Of a stretch of DNA of 64,000 nucleotides, positions 48,477-57,837 are shown in pieces. How positions within the stretch are numbered: position 1 is the first letter of the stretch; each line of letters starts with the position of its first letter. The notes under the pieces were generated by a model. The model was not told the origin of the DNA. It worked only from the letters and a program-made list of their open reading frames with translations, and did not search any database. The position numbers and the translations under genes were made by a program. Source of the DNA: Brevibacterium epidermidis NBRC 14811 (GTDB lineage Bacteria > Actinomycetota > Actinomycetes > Actinomycetales > Brevibacteriaceae); the NCBI RefSeq assembly GCF_001570805.1, contig NZ_BCSJ01000003.1, forward strand, positions 248,001-312,000, read 5' to 3'.

Positions 48477-49655
48477 CTAGGAGCGGTCGGTGAGATCGGC
48501 GATGAGGGCGTCGACGAAGGATTCGCAAGCGGCTATCTGCTCGAGTTCAATGAACTCGTCGGGAGCGTGTGCCTGGGCGATGTCTCCGGGGCCGCAGACG
48601 ACAGTTGGGATGCCGGCTTCGGAGAACAACCCCGCCTCGGTGCCGTAGGTGACCTTGTCGTCGGTAGCGATTCCGCCCCAGTTCGCGGCGAGTGAGACGA
48701 TGTCCGCATCGGCCGGTGTTTCGCAGCCAGGAGCTTCGGCTTCGATCGTGAAATCGACTCCGGCAGTCTCGTTCTCGGCGGCCATGGCTCGACCGAGGCG
48801 TTCGGCCTCGGCGCGGAAGCGGCCGATGAGGGCCTCACGGTCGACGGACCCGAGCGAACGGAATTCGAACTGCACGGTCGCCTCGGCGGGGATCGTGTTC
48901 ACAGCGATGCCGCCGGTGAACGTGTTCGCCGTGACCGATGTGAAGGGCACGACGTAGGCCTCATCGAACGGTCCCTCGGTGCGGAATTCGGCAGCAACTG
49001 CGTGGACGAAGGCGACGAATTCGGAGGCGTAGGCGATGGCGTTGACGCCTTCGGGGGTGAGCGAGGAGTGGGCGGCGACGCCGTGGAATTCGACGCGGAA
49101 GACGTTCATCGACTTATGGCCGCGGATGACGCGCATGCTCGAGGGTTCGCCGACGATGCAGCCGCGGGGTGCCAGTCCTTCTTCGGTGATGGCTTCGACG
49201 AGGGAGATGGCGCCGACGCAGCCGATCTCCTCGTCATAGGAGAAGGCGAGGTGGAGGGGTTCGCGGAGTTTCGCGGACTTGAGCGCTTCGAGGCGGGAGA
49301 GGATGACGCCGATGAAGGACTTCATGTCGGCGCTGCCACGGGCGAAGTACTTTCCGTCGCGGATCTCCGGAGCGAACGGGTCCGAGGACCAGTCCTGGCC
49401 GTCGACGGGGACGACGTCGGTGTGACCGGAGAGGACGATGCCGCCTGTCGTGGTGCCGTCGGCTGCGGGGATGGTCGCGAGCAGGTTCGCCTTCGTGCCC
49501 TCCGGGTTCGGGATCCGGCGTGATTCGATGCCAGCGGCCTGGAGACGGGCTTCGACGTGGTCGATGAGCAGAAGGTTCGTGTCCCGGCTCGTCGTGTCGA
49601 ACGTGATGAGATTCGTGATCTCGGTGATGGTGGCCTCGGCGGGTGTCGCTGGCAC
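48477..49655 (-). CDS. M20 family deacetylase, acetylornithine deacetylase (ArgE)-like
   Basis: From GTG 49655, with AGGAG 5 nt upstream, the protein has 392 residues. M20 metallopeptidase motifs are VLSGHTDVVPVDGQDW (first zinc His and catalytic Asp), ARGSADMKSF (bridging Asp), FSYDEEIGCVGA (catalytic Glu pair) and EPSSMRVIRGHKS. The sequence is closest in style to ArgE, which deacetylates N-acetylornithine, but most actinobacteria make arginine through ArgJ, so the real substrate may differ. The open frame continues upstream to 50309 in sequence with no protein-like character. Confidence 0.9.
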   Translation of the reverse strand: MPATPAEATITEITNLITFDTTSRDTNLLLIDHVEARLQAAGIESRRIPNPEGTKANLLATIPAADGTTTGGIVLSGHTDVVPVDGQDWSSDPFAPEIRDGKYFARGSADMKSFIGVILSRLEALKSAKLREPLHLAFSYDEEIGCVGAISLVEAITEEGLAPRGCIVGEPSSMRVIRGHKSMNVFRVEFHGVAAHSSLTPEGVNAIAYASEFVAFVHAVAAEFRTEGPFDEAYVVPFTSVTANTFTGGIAVNTIPAEATVQFEFRSLGSVDREALIGRFRAEAERLGRAMAAENETAGVDFTIEAEAPGCETPADADIVSLAANWGGIATDDKVTYGTEAGLFSEAGIPTVVCGPGDIAQAHAPDEFIELEQIAACESFVDALIADLTDRS

Positions 49656-50469
49656 GTCTGCTCCTGACTTTCGGATGCGGGTGGTGTCTGTTCGGTCAGA
49701 TCGCTGCGTCTGCAAGAGGGCCGCGGTAGACCCGGAGGGGACGGTGGACGTCTCCAAGGGGCGGAGACGGGCCCAGAGGGGCGTAGTCCCCGGGTAGGAC
49801 AGCGGTGACCAGACCCTTCTCACTCTACGTGTCGGACTTGTGCCGCGTGGCACCGGCCCAGTCGGTGGGCGGACGGTGGACAGGCGGCGGGCCCATAGTT
49901 GGGCGCGGTGAAGTCGCGGGCGGGCGGTGGGTGGGCGGGAATGCGTATCCCTCACCGTCGCTGTCGCACCGCACCGTTCGTGACACGCACTCGTGAGAGT
50001 GGCAAACCCACCAGTTGCACCCGTGGGCTGTGCCGCTGCCACGAGGGTTTGGAGGGAGTTCTGCAAAGTCCGCCTCATCGGGAGACGCGGTCGCCGAGCG
50101 GATGGTGCGCTGCGCGACTCAGTGTTCTCGGGCGCCCCATGGGCGGACCATGGTCGAATTCTAGCGCGATGCTTCGCTCGGAAGGGCCCATCCCCTACGG
50201 GTCGTGGCAGAACCACTCGGTGCAACGAGGCGTTATGCGAGAAGCGCGCTGGTATGCGAGCAACGCGCTGAGGTGAGAGCAATGGTGAGAGATGAACGGC
50301 CAGTTTCAACGGCGTGAGCCGGCGCGGGGCGTGGGCGAATGGAGTCCGTGGTCAGCGCGAGTCCCCGGCCCGAGCGGCGGGGCTCTCCGCGGAATTCCCA
50401 GGTGCGAACCCGCCTGCGGATGCGTGTGGAAGGGCCGGGTTCGCTAAAGTCGTGGAGCAGGGGGTAACG
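49656..50469. other. Intergenic region between the divergent ArgE-like and DUF445 genes
   Basis: About 0.8 kb for which I see no credible gene on either strand: open frames exist but are Arg/Pro/Ser-rich shadows without ribosome sites or recognisable domains. No strong hairpin, tRNA or repeat was found. Promoters for both flanking genes must lie here. Confidence 0.5.
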
Positions 50470-51786
50470 ATGTCGATCGAGAAGACACCATCCGTACCGC
50501 GTTTTGGCGCCGGCAGCGGAAACGGCGGTCCGGCCGAGCTCACGCCGGAGGACCAAGAGCGCGCTCGCGGGCTGAAGAAGATGCGCACGCTCGCGCTCTC
50601 GCTGCTCATCCTCGCCACGCTCATCTTCCTCTCCACCCACCTCTTCACCGACAACACCGGCGTCTGGGGGTTCGTCTCCCGCGCCTCGGAGGCCGCGATG
50701 ATCGGCGCGATCGCCGACTGGTTCGCCGTCACCGCGCTGTTCCGCCACCCTCTCGGGCTGCCGATTCCGCACACCGCGATCATTCCGCGCAAGAAGGACA
50801 CCCTCGGTGCGAGTCTGTCGGCCTTCGTCGCCGCGAACTTCCTCCACGCCGAGGCGGTGTCGACGAAGATCCGATCCGCCGAGATCTCCCATCGTGCCGG
50901 AAATTGGCTGGCCAAACCCGCCAACCGAGATATCGTCGTCGACCGTGCCGCAGGAGGCCTCGAGTACGTGCTCGCGCGCATCGATGACGACTCCATCAAG
51001 GCGCTGACCAGGAACGTGATCATTCCACGGCTCGTGGCCACCCGGAAGACACCGGTGCTCGCGCAGCTGCTGCGTCAGATCGTGCTCGACGGTGCTCACC
51101 ACAGACTCGTCGACCTCATCGTCGCGGAGGCCTACAGCTGGCTGGGTGACAATCCGCAGGTCATCGATGAGATCGTCCACAATCGGGCACCGTCCTGGGT
51201 CCCTGATTTCGTCAACGAGCAGTTGGCCAACCGATTGCAGCGCGAGGTGCTCGGCTGGGTCGCCGACGTCCGCGACAACGAATACCACAAGGCTCGACAG
51301 GCGCTGGATGCGTGGCTCGTCGACCTCTCCGACGACCTCGAATCCGACTCATCCCTGTCCCAGCGGGCCGAAGAGATCTTCAACGACCTGCTCAGCCAGG
51401 AGGGCGTCGTCGACTCCGTCCTCGAGATCTGGGGTTCGCTCAGACAGCTGCTGCGCGAGGCCATCATCGACGAAGGCGGCGAAGTCCGCGCCCGCATCTG
51501 GCAGCTCATCGGCGAATTCGCCGACCGACTGCAGGCGGACTCGGAATTCTCCCGCCGCATCGACGACCGGATCGCCACCACCGCCGGTGATCTGGCCGAG
51601 AGTTTCGGCCCCGAGATCGCCAGCGTCATCTCCGACACCATCGAGCGCTGGGACGCGAAGGAAGCCGCCGAGCGCATCGAGCTCTACGTCGGCCGTGACC
51701 TCCAGTACATCCGCATCAACGGCACCGTCATCGGTGCGCTGGTCGGCCTCGTGATCCACACCGTCATCGTGCTCCTGCCGGGGTGA
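50470..51786 (+). CDS. DUF445 family membrane protein (YjiN-like)
   Basis: The 438-residue protein (ATG 50470) has one membrane segment near residues 38-58 (LALSLLILATLIFLSTHLF), the DUF445 hallmark EAAMIGAIADWFAVTALFRHPLGLPIPHTAI in short pieces around residue 75-105 including IIPRKKD, a long helical body, and a C-terminal membrane segment (IGALVGLVIHTVIVLLPG). The family is widespread and uncharacterised. It is monocistronic. Confidence 0.92.
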   Translation: MSIEKTPSVPRFGAGSGNGGPAELTPEDQERARGLKKMRTLALSLLILATLIFLSTHLFTDNTGVWGFVSRASEAAMIGAIADWFAVTALFRHPLGLPIPHTAIIPRKKDTLGASLSAFVAANFLHAEAVSTKIRSAEISHRAGNWLAKPANRDIVVDRAAGGLEYVLARIDDDSIKALTRNVIIPRLVATRKTPVLAQLLRQIVLDGAHHRLVDLIVAEAYSWLGDNPQVIDEIVHNRAPSWVPDFVNEQLANRLQREVLGWVADVRDNEYHKARQALDAWLVDLSDDLESDSSLSQRAEEIFNDLLSQEGVVDSVLEIWGSLRQLLREAIIDEGGEVRARIWQLIGEFADRLQADSEFSRRIDDRIATTAGDLAESFGPEIASVISDTIERWDAKEAAERIELYVGRDLQYIRINGTVIGALVGLVIHTVIVLLPG

Positions 51787-52044
51787 GATCGGCAGACCCG
51801 CACCGAGGGTGCCCGGTCCTCTGCGCCGGAGACGATCCAGATGTCGAAGGAGTAGACCTGTTCGGTTGCTCGGGCGGGACCACGGGCAGCCAGCCCGGAT
51901 CTCGCATGTCGGTGTCGTGGTATCAGAAGACCATCAAGCCCGGTCCCCGAACTCGGTTTTCCGTCAACGGAGGTTGGGAAATCCCGCACCGGCTGACGGG
52001 CTGACTGCATAGTGCCACGGCTCGGTGGGCGAAAACATGGAGAC

Positions 52045-52800
52045 ATGACTTCTTCACAGCATCCTGCCGCAGCGCAGCAGCCCATCCTTCAGCACCCCGC
52101 CATCATCACCGCCGGCAACGTCACGAAGCACTTCAACCAGACGTATGCTCTCGCCGGAGTCGACCTCACGATCAGCCTCGGCGAATCCCTGGCGATCATG
52201 GGACCCTCCGGTTCCGGCAAGACGACTCTTCTGCACTGCCTGGCCGGCATCATCAGTCCCGACAGCGGCCGCATCCGACTCTCGCCGACCGACCGCAGCG
52301 CCGCCGCCGAGATCACCTCCCTCAAAGAATCCGGCCGCACCGCTCTGCGTCGCGAAGTCTTCGGCTTCGTCTTCCAACAGGGGCTGCTCCTGCCCGAACT
52401 CACCGCCGTCGACAATGTCGCGCTCGCCGCCATGCTCGCCGGCATGAACCGCTCGGACGCCACCCAGCATGCCCGGGCCTGGCTCGACCGTCTCGGTTTG
52501 AGTGAGCATCTGAACAAACGGATCGGACAGCTCTCCGGAGGCCAGGCGCAGCGAGTGGCGATCGCCCGCGCCCAGGTCACCCAACCCGTCGTCACCTTCG
52601 CCGACGAACCGACCGGCGCCCTCGACTCCCGCACCTCCTCCGAGGTCCTCACCGAGCTGCTCGGCTCCACCGTCGGGCGCGGGTCCACCCTCGTCGTCGT
52701 CACCCACGATGAGAACGTCGCCGCCCGCTGCTCCCGAGTCGTGCGACTCGCAGACGGCCGCATCGTCGCCGATTCGGCAATGCAGGAAGCCGCCCAGTGA
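52045..52800 (+). CDS. ABC transporter ATP-binding protein (LolD/MacB type)
   Basis: A 251-residue ATPase: Walker A GPSGSGKTTLLH, Q-loop VFGFVFQQGLLLPELTAVDN, signature LSGGQAQRVAIARA, Walker B VVTFADEPTGALDS, and the switch His in VVVTHDEN. This is the class that drives FtsX-type permeases. ATG 52045 is chosen; codons further upstream lack support. Its stop overlaps the start of the first permease (ATGA). Together with the two permeases it forms one three-gene transporter, perhaps for lipid, peptide or antibiotic handling. Confidence 0.95.
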   Translation: MTSSQHPAAAQQPILQHPAIITAGNVTKHFNQTYALAGVDLTISLGESLAIMGPSGSGKTTLLHCLAGIISPDSGRIRLSPTDRSAAAEITSLKESGRTALRREVFGFVFQQGLLLPELTAVDNVALAAMLAGMNRSDATQHARAWLDRLGLSEHLNKRIGQLSGGQAQRVAIARAQVTQPVVTFADEPTGALDSRTSSEVLTELLGSTVGRGSTLVVVTHDENVAARCSRVVRLADGRIVADSAMQEAAQ

Positions 52801-54218
52801 TGAATATCCTTCCCCTCCTCCTGTCCAAACAGTCCCTGACTTCGATGACGTCGCGCCTTGTCGGGATCGCCTTCTTCTCCTGCGCGACGATCTTCCTCAC
52901 CGTGGCCGCCGGCGCCTGGGCATTCATCGACCGCCCCGACGTCTCGGGATACGCCGAGGTGGCCGAGCTGTACCAGCTCCTCGCCGTCCTCGCCACGGTC
53001 TTCCTCATCGTGCCCGCGACCAGCCTCGGGGTCGCCTCGGCGAAACTGAGCGCCCGCCGTCAGGACGAACGACTCTCGACCCTGTCCCTGCTCGGGGCGC
53101 AACGCAGCACGATCCGCCTCATCGCCGTCGCCGAACCCTTCATCCCCGCCTCGCTGGGCATCTTCGCCGGAATCGGCGGCTATCTGCTGGTCGCCTGGCC
53201 GCTGAGTTTCATCACGTTCGTCGGCGAACCTTTGGGCTACCAGGCACTGCTCATGCCGGTATGGCTGCTCGCCGCGGTCATCGTGGGCCTCCTGGCGGTC
53301 TGCCTGATCGCCTCGCTGATCGGCCTGCGCAAGATCCAGGTCTCCCCGCTGGGCGTGCGCACCCGGTCGCTGCCCCGAAGATTCCCCCTGGCCCGCATCA
53401 TCACGGCCATCGTGCTCATCCTCATCGTGGCCATCGCGACCTATGTCTCCACCCAGATGGAGCTGCCGATGGCGGTGACGATCATGTACAGCATCGCCAC
53501 GATCGGCATCACCCTCCTACTCATCAGCGTGCTCGGCGTCCTGTGCATCCGCATCCACGCCGGCATCGCAGGCAGAATCGCCCGCGGTCCCGCCTCGGTG
53601 ATGGCTGCCGGGATGATCGCCGACGCCCCGGGACAGTACTGGCGCCGGGTCGCAGGACTCGCGATGATCACCTTCATCGCTGTCGTCGGCGGAGCGGGAA
53701 CGGCGATGATGCGCAGCGGTCAGGAGGACTTCACCGCAGAGGACCGAGCGGTCATGGGTCCGTACGTCCACCTCGGCGACGATATCTTCACCGGACTCAT
53801 CCTCACCCTGGTCATCGCCTTCGTCCTCGTCATCGTCTCGGCCACGATCAATCAGGCCGCCGACATCCTCGACCGTGCTCAGACCTACCGCGAACTCCAC
53901 GCCGCCGGAATGACCCAGCAGATGATGCACCGGGTGACCGTGAACGCCGTGATGTCGCCGATCCTGTTGGTCACCGTCCTCTCCCTGTTCCTCGGCGGGA
54001 TCCTCGCCTGGTTGATGGCTTCGGTGAACGACCTCGGCGATCCATTCACCGTCGGAACCGTCGCAGCCGTCCTCGTGGCCGGGGTCGCGATGGTGTGGCT
54101 GGGACTGCAGGTCACCCGCCCGCTCGTCCGCCGAGTCACCGAGATCGACCCCGACAACCGCACCCTCGCCGAGGCGGCCCCCGAGAACCGGGCCACCGCC
54201 GAGGCGGCCGTGGCCTGA
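52797..54218 (+). CDS. FtsX-like ABC permease 1
   Basis: A 473-residue permease with about 8-10 membrane segments. Motif ASAKLSARRQDERLSTLSLLGAQRS lies after the first two segments; LIGLRKIQVSPLGVRTRS is a cytoplasmic coupling region found in this subclass. It is a clear paralogue of the next gene: both share the order FFxCATxFLTVAAGAW, SARRQDERLST, and SPLGVRT. The pair probably forms a heterodimer with the ATPase. ATG 52797 overlaps the ATPase stop. Confidence 0.9.
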   Translation: MMNILPLLLSKQSLTSMTSRLVGIAFFSCATIFLTVAAGAWAFIDRPDVSGYAEVAELYQLLAVLATVFLIVPATSLGVASAKLSARRQDERLSTLSLLGAQRSTIRLIAVAEPFIPASLGIFAGIGGYLLVAWPLSFITFVGEPLGYQALLMPVWLLAAVIVGLLAVCLIASLIGLRKIQVSPLGVRTRSLPRRFPLARIITAIVLILIVAIATYVSTQMELPMAVTIMYSIATIGITLLLISVLGVLCIRIHAGIAGRIARGPASVMAAGMIADAPGQYWRRVAGLAMITFIAVVGGAGTAMMRSGQEDFTAEDRAVMGPYVHLGDDIFTGLILTLVIAFVLVIVSATINQAADILDRAQTYRELHAAGMTQQMMHRVTVNAVMSPILLVTVLSLFLGGILAWLMASVNDLGDPFTVGTVAAVLVAGVAMVWLGLQVTRPLVRRVTEIDPDNRTLAEAAPENRATAEAAVA

Positions 54219-54229
54219 GAGGAGACACG

Positions 54230-55612
54230 ATGTCCACGTCCTTCGCAGCAGTTCCCCTCGTCCTCGGACGGAGATCGCTGACCTCGGCGAGCTCGGTGCT
54301 CGTGGCCGCCGCGTTCTTCGCATGCGCCACGCTGTTCCTCACCGTGGCGGCCGGGGCATGGATGTTCTTCCAGATCCCGCCGAGCCCCGATCCCGCGGAA
54401 CAGGGATTCGCCATCATGTACAAGACCCTGGCAGGGCTGGCCACGGGTCTGCTGATCATCCCCGCCTCCACCCTGGCTTCGGCCTCGGCGACGCTGTCGG
54501 CACGCCGACAGGACGAACGTCTCTCGACGATGTCGCTGCTCGGAGCCCGACGCTCGCAGATCACCGCGCTCGCCGTGGCCGAACCGCTGATTCCCGCCCT
54601 GGCAGGCATCGTCCTCGGGGTGGTCGGCTACCTGGGACTGGCCCTGCCGGTCAGCTTCATCCACTTCATGGGTGAACCCATCGGGTACCAGAACATGCTC
54701 ATGCCCGCGTGGCTCATCCTCGTCGTGGTCGTCTTCCTGGCCATGGTCTGTGCGGGATCGGCTCTGCTGGGTCTGCGCAAGGTCGCGGTCTCTCCGTTGG
54801 GGGTGCGGACGAAGAGTCTCGAGCGGAAGTTCCCTGTAGCCAAGGTCATCATCACGGTGCTCGTGATCTGCCTGCTGCCGGTCGTGTACGCGCTCACTCA
54901 GAGCGGCGGTCTCGGCGTGGGGATCGTGCTCGGCGCGATGGTCGGATTCTTCGCTCTCGGGCTGGTCGTCGTCGACCTCCTGGGCGGGCTCCTCGTCCGC
55001 TGGTTCGCTCACCTGTCCGGTCGGCGGGCCGCCACGCCGGAGCACCTCGTCGCGGCTCGCCTGGTCTCCGACGAACCCAAACGGTTCTGGCGACGCGTTT
55101 CCGGACTCGCGATGGCCTCGTTCACCGCGGCCGTCTGCGGGTCGGGGGTGGCGCTGATGCAGCTCGGACTCGACGCCGCCGAGGACGACCCGGCAACGAT
55201 GGGCACCTCCGATATCAACCTCTTCCACGACATGTTCACCGGGGTGCTGCTCGTCATGGGCATCGCGATCGTGCTCATCGCGGTGTCCGCAGTGATCAAC
55301 CAGGTCGCCGATATCTACGACCGAGCCGACACCTTCTCCGACCTCTATGCGGCCGGCGCCGATCCTCAGCTGCTGCACCGCGCGCTGGTGCGGGCCGTCA
55401 TGGCCCCGGCGATCTGGGTGTCCCTGCTGGCCGGAGGGCTCGGGCTGCTGCTCGTCCTGCCCCTGGCCGGAGCCGCGCTCGTGTTCGAACCGGTCACCTT
55501 CCTCACGATCCTGCTCACAGTGGTCGTCGGCATCGGCATCATCCGTGGTGGGCTGCAGCTGACGAAGCCGATTCTGCACTCCGTGGCCACGGCCGGAAGG
55601 ACTCGGGACTGA
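54230..55612 (+). CDS. FtsX-like ABC permease 2
   Basis: A 460-residue paralogue of the preceding permease, 11 nt downstream. ATG 54230 has AGAGGAG about 8 nt upstream. Shared motifs are SASATLSARRQDERLSTMSL and LGLRKVAVSPLGVRTKS. The frame of this gene happens to remain open back to 52709 across the whole of permease 1, so the upstream 507 codons should not be included. Substrate unknown. Confidence 0.9.
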   Translation: MSTSFAAVPLVLGRRSLTSASSVLVAAAFFACATLFLTVAAGAWMFFQIPPSPDPAEQGFAIMYKTLAGLATGLLIIPASTLASASATLSARRQDERLSTMSLLGARRSQITALAVAEPLIPALAGIVLGVVGYLGLALPVSFIHFMGEPIGYQNMLMPAWLILVVVVFLAMVCAGSALLGLRKVAVSPLGVRTKSLERKFPVAKVIITVLVICLLPVVYALTQSGGLGVGIVLGAMVGFFALGLVVVDLLGGLLVRWFAHLSGRRAATPEHLVAARLVSDEPKRFWRRVSGLAMASFTAAVCGSGVALMQLGLDAAEDDPATMGTSDINLFHDMFTGVLLVMGIAIVLIAVSAVINQVADIYDRADTFSDLYAAGADPQLLHRALVRAVMAPAIWVSLLAGGLGLLLVLPLAGAALVFEPVTFLTILLTVVVGIGIIRGGLQLTKPILHSVATAGRTRD

Positions 55613-55744
55613 AGGTTCTGTGTCAGTGCCGCGTCCTACGCTTACGGGTATCGGGTCGATGGGACCGGGAACGGGTCTCCGGGTACAGTTGGAGCGCACC
55701 ACATGAGGGTGGGCGATCCGATGCTGTGAGGAAGAGGAAATCGA

Positions 55745-57082
55745 GTGAGCAACGACCAGGGCTATGACGGTCTGAGGACCCCTCCGCAGGACGTCGAGGC
55801 CGAGCAGAGCGTGCTCGGTGCGATGCTTCTGTCGAAGGACGCCATCGCCGACTGTGTCGAGACGATGAAGGGCGACGACTTCTACAAGCCCGCTCACGAA
55901 ACCATCTACGAGGCGGTCCTCGACCTCTACTCCCGCGGTGAGCCCGCGGACTCGGTGACGGTGGCGAACTACCTGACGAAGACCGGTGACCTCGCCCGCG
56001 TCGGCGGTGCCGCCTACCTGCACACCCTCATCTCATCCGTCCCGACTGCCGCCAACGCCGGCTACTATGCCGCGATCGTCAGCGAACAGGCTGTGCTGCG
56101 CCGCCTCGTTGAGGCCGGCACCCGCATCGTGCAGATGGGCTACGACGCCGAAGGCGACACCGATGACGTCGTGAACTCCGCGCAGGCGGAGATCTACAAG
56201 GTCACCGAACGCCATACGACGGAGGATTACGTCATCCTCTCCGACATCCTCGGCGAGGTGGCCCAGGAGATCGAACGCAACGGCAACACCGACGGCCAGA
56301 CCGCGGGTGTGCCCACCGGCTTCACCGAGTTCGACAACCTCACCAACGGTCTGCATCCGGGCACGATGATTGTCATCGCCGCCCGTCCTGGTGTCGGAAA
56401 GTCGACTCTGGCGCTCGACTTCATCCGTTCGGCTGCGATCCACAACGATGCGGCCGCTGTGTTCTTCTCGCTCGAGATGGGCAAGAACGAGCTCGTCATG
56501 CGTCTGCTCTCGGCCGAGTCGGAGATTCCGCTGCAGAATCTGCGGCGCGGCGAACTCAGTCCCCACGACTGGACGACCCTGGCCGCGACCGAGGCTCGGA
56601 TCAACAATGCGCCGCTGTTCGTCGACGATTCGCCGAATATGGCGCTGACGGAGATCCGCGCGAAGTGCCGCCGGCTCAAACAGCAGCACAATCTGCAGAT
56701 GGTCTGCGTCGACTACCTGCAGCTGATGTCCTCGGGCAAGCGCGTCGAGTCCCGTCAGCAGGAGGTCTCGGAGTTCTCCCGTTCACTCAAGCTGCTGGCC
56801 AAGGAGCTCGAGGTTCCGGTCATCGCACTGTCTCAGCTCAACCGCGGCAGCGAGCAGCGCACGGACAAGCGGCCGATGATTTCGGATCTGCGTGAGTCCG
56901 GTTCGATCGAGCAGGATGCGGATATGGTCCTCCTCATCCACCGTGAGGACATGTACGACAAGGAACACGAACGCGCCGGTGAGGCCGACATCATCGTCGC
57001 CAAGCACCGTGCCGGTCCGACCATGGACATCCCCGTGGCGTTCCAGGGTGCGAAGTCCCGATTCGTCAACATGCCGCAGTGA
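55745..57082 (+). CDS. dnaB: Replicative DNA helicase DnaB
   Basis: A 445-residue helicase. The N-terminal domain begins PPQDVEAEQSVLGAMLLS, the primase-binding collar. The RecA-like ATPase has Walker A ARPGVGKSTLALDF, ETVFFSLEMG-like VFFSLEMGKNE, and Walker B MVCVDYLQLM. LRESGSIEQDADMVLLIHR follows. There is no intein, although actinobacterial dnaB often has one. GTG 55745 follows GAGGAAGAGGAAATCGA. DciA, its probable loader, is encoded at 13.7 kb. Confidence 0.98.
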   Translation: MSNDQGYDGLRTPPQDVEAEQSVLGAMLLSKDAIADCVETMKGDDFYKPAHETIYEAVLDLYSRGEPADSVTVANYLTKTGDLARVGGAAYLHTLISSVPTAANAGYYAAIVSEQAVLRRLVEAGTRIVQMGYDAEGDTDDVVNSAQAEIYKVTERHTTEDYVILSDILGEVAQEIERNGNTDGQTAGVPTGFTEFDNLTNGLHPGTMIVIAARPGVGKSTLALDFIRSAAIHNDAAAVFFSLEMGKNELVMRLLSAESEIPLQNLRRGELSPHDWTTLAATEARINNAPLFVDDSPNMALTEIRAKCRRLKQQHNLQMVCVDYLQLMSSGKRVESRQQEVSEFSRSLKLLAKELEVPVIALSQLNRGSEQRTDKRPMISDLRESGSIEQDADMVLLIHREDMYDKEHERAGEADIIVAKHRAGPTMDIPVAFQGAKSRFVNMPQ

Positions 57083-57096
57083 CGAGCGGGGCTTGA

Positions 57097-57798
57097 ATGG
57101 ACGCCTACTGGATGCGCGGCAAGTGGGGTGACGGCGGGAAGAGTGAGCGCCGCTGGAACCAGGGCAGCCGGAATCCGCTGACCATCATCATCACCGGTGC
57201 TGTCTTCTTCGTCGGCACGGGTGCGGTCTTCACGATCGGATACCTGTATCCGGACCAATTGCTGTTCACGATCATCGTCGGATGCTTCGTGTTCCTCGGC
57301 GTCACTCTGGCGATGCGCAGGTTCATGGGACACACGCCGGCGTACTGGTACACCGGACCATTCGTGGCCATTGCGCTCATCGGCACTGTGATGCTCGGCG
57401 AGGATCTCGCTTTGTCGCAAGCCGGCGAGCTCACCGAGGTGGTCGTCGCCGATCATCAAGTCGAACAGAAGACCGTACACAGTTCCAATCCGCCCAGGTC
57501 GCGACAGGTCTATGTTCATACCTACAGCCTCGAGCGCACCGACGGCACCCCCGTCGCCGAACCGCTGATCTACCGCGGCAAGGACGGATACGACGACTTC
57601 GATGAGGGCGACACGATTTCCGTCCTCATCGATCCGGAGGGGAAGGCACCGACCAAACCGGCCGAGGACGTGGATCTGCCTGCCGATATCGGCATCCTCG
57701 TCACCGGACTGGTCACCTCGGGGATCGTGTTCATCATCTGTCTGATCGTCGTGCTTCGGAGATGGACGCGTTCGCCGTCGCAGGACCACGTGCGCTGA
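57097..57798 (+). CDS. DUF3592-like membrane protein
   Basis: The 233-residue product has a basic N-terminus, two membrane segments close together (about residues 29-70), and a third near 82-100. An outside beta-rich domain follows (residues about 110-190, RQVYVHTYSLERTDGTP and VLIDPEGKAPTKPA) and then a last membrane segment (GILVTGLVTSGIVFIICLIVV). The DUF3592-type fold is suggested by the GDTISVLIDPEG element. Function unknown. It lies 14 nt past dnaB. Confidence 0.65.
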   Translation: MDAYWMRGKWGDGGKSERRWNQGSRNPLTIIITGAVFFVGTGAVFTIGYLYPDQLLFTIIVGCFVFLGVTLAMRRFMGHTPAYWYTGPFVAIALIGTVMLGEDLALSQAGELTEVVVADHQVEQKTVHSSNPPRSRQVYVHTYSLERTDGTPVAEPLIYRGKDGYDDFDEGDTISVLIDPEGKAPTKPAEDVDLPADIGILVTGLVTSGIVFIICLIVVLRRWTRSPSQDHVR

Positions 57799-57837
57799 CG
57801 AGGCCGCGCTTGCTGCCGGTGTGCCACTATGGCAGGC

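Noticed and set aside
49656..50309. N-terminal extension of the ArgE-like protein by 218 codons
   Set aside because: No family similarity, Arg/Pro/Ser-rich composition, and a good ribosome site directly before GTG 49655.
52709..55612. A 967-codon plus-strand frame covering both permease genes
   Set aside because: Only the part from 54230 is protein-like (permease 2). The upstream 507 codons are out of frame with permease 1 and read as Arg/Pro/His-rich shadow sequence.
55745..57082. An intein in dnaB
   Set aside because: Actinobacterial dnaB often has one, but this protein is 445 residues with all helicase motifs uninterrupted.
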